Assembly (NCBI GenBank): GCA_001556995.1
Contig: LSKF01000100.1
Coordinates: 1-7,488 of the forward strand
Source: Erythrobacteraceae bacterium CCH12-C2
Lineage (GTDB): Bacteria; Pseudomonadota; Alphaproteobacteria; Sphingomonadales; Sphingomonadaceae
Direction: 5' to 3'
DNA length: 7,488 bases
Of the stretch, positions 6,127 through 7,488 are shown piece by piece; the first letter of the stretch is position 1, and every line of letters starts with the position of its first letter. The translations under genes were made by a program, and so were the position numbers. A model generated the notes under the pieces. It ran no database searches. It was not told the origin of the DNA and saw nothing but the letters and a program-made list of their open reading frames with translations.

Positions 6127-6393
6127 TCAATAGTGAAACCGGCATTGGGCAATCTCTAGCTGTTGCTCGGTTCCTTTGCCAGTGACGCGATAGACCAGAC
6201 GGTCTTCTTTGGTGATCCGCCGCGACCACCAGCCTGCGAGGGAGCCTTTGAGAGGCTCAGGCTTTCCGGTCCCTTTGAAAGGTGTTCTCTGGCATTCCTT
6301 GATGAGATCGTTGAGCCGGGTGAGAACCTTGTCATCGGCTTGTTGCCAGTGAAGATAATCCTCCCAGGCATTGTCAGCAAAGACCAGCTTCAA
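6127..6393 (-). CDS. yoeB: YoeB-family toxin, ribosome-dependent mRNA interferase
   Basis: RelE-superfamily toxin that cleaves mRNA at the ribosomal A site when YefM is lost. The 88 residues align by eye with E. coli YoeB nearly throughout: MKLVFADNAWEDYLHWQQAD at the start, PFKGTGKPEPLKG (38-50), WSRRITKEDRLVYRV (56-70), and the C-terminal CRFHY. Catalytic residues are kept: E46, R65, and H87-Y88 (E. coli H83-Y84, shifted by a four-residue insertion around 71-76). The start is a TTG at 6393; the MKLVF beginning matches the family exactly and no alternative ATG is near. TTG overlaps the yefM TGA stop by four bases (TTGA), implying translational coupling that keeps toxin output low. The DUF2384 gene follows 14 bp downstream. 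Confidence 0.95.
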   Translation of the reverse strand: MKLVFADNAWEDYLHWQQADDKVLTRLNDLIKECQRTPFKGTGKPEPLKGSLAGWWSRRITKEDRLVYRVTGKGTEQQLEIAQCRFHY

Positions 6394-6644
6394 GGCTCGA
6401 TCAGCCCGCGCTCATTGCCGCCTTGACCATCCAGTTGCTCGATCGACTGCCGTAGGCGGTCGGCATTGGTGCGGTTCGAAAGGAGGTACATGGTCTCCTC
6501 GATCGCGTTCCAATCTTCGAGCGAGACCATCACGATCGACTCTGCTTTCTGGCGCGTGACCACGACATGTGTCCGGTCACTGACCACTTGATCCATAATG
6601 CCTTTCAGATTGGCGCGCGCTTCTGAGTAGGTGATAACATCCAT
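6390..6644 (-). CDS. yefM: YefM-family antitoxin
   Basis: The 84-residue antitoxin that binds YoeB and represses its own operon. Family features are plain: MDVITYSEARANLKGIMDQV (1-20), then THVVVTRQKAESIVMVSLEDWNAIEETMYLL, and a C-terminal NADRLRQSIEQL helix with an acidic, flexible tail that wraps the toxin. Start at 6644: AAGG lies eight bases upstream and the YefM match begins exactly there. The same reading frame stays open far upstream, to 6896, because a fragment of an ardC-like gene runs into it; this longer 168-residue product is unlikely to be the main one. Overlaps yoeB by four bases. A palindromic site 23-42 bp upstream fits YefM autoregulation. Confidence 0.94.
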   Translation of the reverse strand: MDVITYSEARANLKGIMDQVVSDRTHVVVTRQKAESIVMVSLEDWNAIEETMYLLSNRTNADRLRQSIEQLDGQGGNERGLIEP

Positions 6645-6785
6645 GGCTTCATCCTTTCCCGGAACGTTGTACTGATATTGGTACAATTGCAAGCGTGAAC
6701 AAGTGATGAAGGGAAAGAGCCCATGTGTTCGAGATAGCCTACAGGACAACAACCTGAAGCTCGATCGCACCGGGATCCGGATATA
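6645..6785 (-). promoter_or_regulatory. Upstream region and promoter area of yefM-yoeB
   Basis: A 141-bp stretch between the ardC remnant and yefM. It must hold the operon promoter: TTGTTC on the minus strand near 6696-6701 is a possible -35, but no strong -10 is obvious 16-18 bp on. The part nearer the ardC fragment is open in the ardC/yefM frame yet resembles no protein I know, so it is probably non-coding DNA that came with the toxin-antitoxin cassette. Confidence 0.4.
6667..6686. promoter_or_regulatory. YefM-type operator
   Basis: A perfect inverted repeat, TTGTAC-N8-GTACAA, lies just before yefM. The two cores read TGTACC and AGTACA on the minus strand, each one base off TGTACA, and their centres are 12 bp apart. 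E. coli yefM-yoeB is known for paired TGTACA-core palindromes with that spacing, so this is very probably the binding site for YefM and the YefM-YoeB complex. Confidence 0.75.
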
Positions 6786-6896
6786 GATACCGGTCTTCTT
6801 CCAGGGTCGGCGCCAAGGCAGCGTTCCGGCCTCAATTGTCTTGATGATCAGATTGGTGATTTCCTGCGCGACGTCGCGCTTGGGTCGTTGGCGCAT
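6786..6896 (-). pseudogene. ardC: Truncated N-terminal fragment of an ardC-like anti-restriction gene
   Basis: From the ATG at 6896 (GAGGAG seven bases upstream) about 36 residues match the start of ArdC-like proteins (N-terminal ssDNA-binding domain, formerly DUF1738): RDVAQEITNLIIKTIEAGTL then PWRRPWKKTG. Intact ArdC proteins run to about 300 residues with a C-terminal metalloprotease-like domain. Here similarity stops sharply after KKTG and the expected PYRGIN-type segment is missing in all three frames. The frame has no stop and continues through about 47 unrelated residues into yefM. The most likely cause is loss of the ardC body when the toxin-antitoxin cassette or a deletion joined this site. 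The fragment starts five bases past the ribosome-side of the upstream terminator's T-tract and has no visible promoter, so it is probably little expressed. Confidence 0.72.
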
Positions 6897-6912
6897 TGGC
6901 CTGCTCCTCAAC

Positions 6913-6951
6913 AAAAAAGAGGCCCGGCTCACTCAGGCGAGTGGCCGGGCC
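6913..6951 (-). terminator. Intrinsic terminator after the ParB-like gene
   Basis: On the minus strand GGCCCGGC (6951-6944) pairs perfectly with GCCGGGCC (6928-6921). Inside, CACTC and GAGTG extend the stem, and a six-T run (6918-6913) follows after TC. It lies 28 bp beyond the ParB-like stop codon and would end that transcript before the ardC fragment. Confidence 0.9.
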
Positions 6952-6979
6952 AGGTCATCAGGAGGGGTGATTTGCCGCC

Positions 6980-7488
6980 TCAGGCGGCTACCGCCGCTTC
7001 TTCACAGGCGTGTTGAGGTTCATGGTCATCGATCAGCTCGTCGGCCTCGCTGTCGGCTTCACCGTCATCGCCATCGCAGACGTCGGCGACAGGTTCGCTT
7101 TCGTCGGTGTCCGGGATGACCGGATCAGCGGGATTGGCACCAATCGTGAACTTCATGCCTTCGGGGAGCCAGGCCAGCGCTGCTTCCTTGACGTCCTGTT
7201 CAACGATCGCCTTGCCGGCGAAGATCGTCTCGCAGGTCTTGGCAAGGTCAGCTTTCTTCGAGGCGGCATAACGCGCCGCAAGATCGCTGCCGCCGACTTC
7301 GGTCAGCGCGGCAAGACACGAGGTCTTGCTGACTCGGTCGAAGAAATTCTCGGCTGTCGGCCTCCACATCGCTGCGACGTCGATGTCGAGCATGCTGCCG
7401 ATGACAGCATGGATCGGATGGTATTCCGAACCATAGCCCTTCTTGGCTTCGAGCGAGATGGCCACCGCATAGGCGAGCCACGCCGCCT
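6980..7488 (-). CDS. ParB-like partition/nuclease-domain protein, C-terminal part
   Basis: The last 169 or so residues of a protein whose start lies beyond the right edge; the frame is open to the window end. The segment resembles the C-terminus of the large (about 600-700 aa) ParB/RepB/Spo0J-like proteins carried by alphaproteobacterial plasmids and islands: DVAAMWRPTAENFFDRVSKT, then LAALTEVGG and AARYAASKKADLAKTCETIF, then AALAWLPEGMKF. After this comes an acidic tail (DTDESEP to HEPQHACEEAAVAA), probably disordered. The ParB N-terminal domain that would prove the family is not in the window, so this call rests on the tail alone. The TGA stop sits at the centre of a GCCGCCT-N-AGGCGGC palindrome (6974-6988), and an intrinsic terminator follows. 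By family it would act in DNA segregation or as a ParB-like DNA-binding regulator. Confidence 0.75.
   Translation of the reverse strand, partial: AAWLAYAVAISLEAKKGYGSEYHPIHAVIGSMLDIDVAAMWRPTAENFFDRVSKTSCLAALTEVGGSDLAARYAASKKADLAKTCETIFAGKAIVEQDVKEAALAWLPEGMKFTIGANPADPVIPDTDESEPVADVCDGDDGEADSEADELIDDHEPQHACEEAAVAA

Noticed and set aside
6974..6988. GCCGCCT-N-AGGCGGC palindrome as terminator of the ParB-like gene
   Set aside because: It spans the stop codon and has no T-tract. The structure at 6913-6951 is the better terminator.
1..7488. CRISPR array, tRNA or rRNA genes, intact insertion sequence
   Set aside because: No regularly spaced repeats, cloverleaf, rRNA sequence or transposase frame was seen on either strand.

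Overview
This 7.5 kb, GC-rich window looks like accessory DNA of an alphaproteobacterium, most likely a plasmid or integrated element of a sphingomonad or rhizobial relative. The evidence is a large ParB-like protein, DUF3768 and DUF7007 family proteins, an ArdC anti-restriction relic and two toxin-antitoxin modules. All of this assignment rests on protein resemblance recognised by eye, with no database search. All recognised genes except one read leftward (minus strand).

From the right, in transcription order: the 3' end of a ParB-like gene (6980-7488, running off the window) ends in a clear intrinsic terminator (6913-6951). Just after it is the decapitated head of an ardC-like anti-restriction gene (about 6786-6896). 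That head runs in frame, without a stop, through non-ArdC sequence into a yefM-yoeB toxin-antitoxin operon (6644-6127). The operon has a YefM-type operator and a third gene with an Xre/MbcA/ParS toxin-binding domain (6112-5771) but no RES-type partner. A lone plus-strand gene of unknown function (5250-5747) converges on it.

A second leftward block starts divergently at 5182. It holds a 428-residue protein with Cys/His-rich and PD-(D/E)XK-like signatures (5182-3896), then a DUF7007 protein (3848-3213) whose ribosome binding site lies in the loop of a perfect 9-bp hairpin. Next is a vapBC module (3112-2391) with its own TATAAT box and two abutting 17-bp palindromes. Last are a GHKL-type ATPase of about 557 residues (2160-487) and a DUF3768 protein whose C-terminus appears cut short (428-102).

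The DUF7007 and GHKL genes share an unusual purine-rich leader ending in GCGAACC. This suggests they belong to one coordinately built set, with vapBC inserted as an independent cassette. The GHKL ATPase plus a possible nuclease-like protein plus DUF7007/DUF3768 is the best candidate here for an undescribed functional system. That idea is inference from layout and motifs only. Seams at both ends (truncated ardC, shortened DUF3768) point to past recombination.
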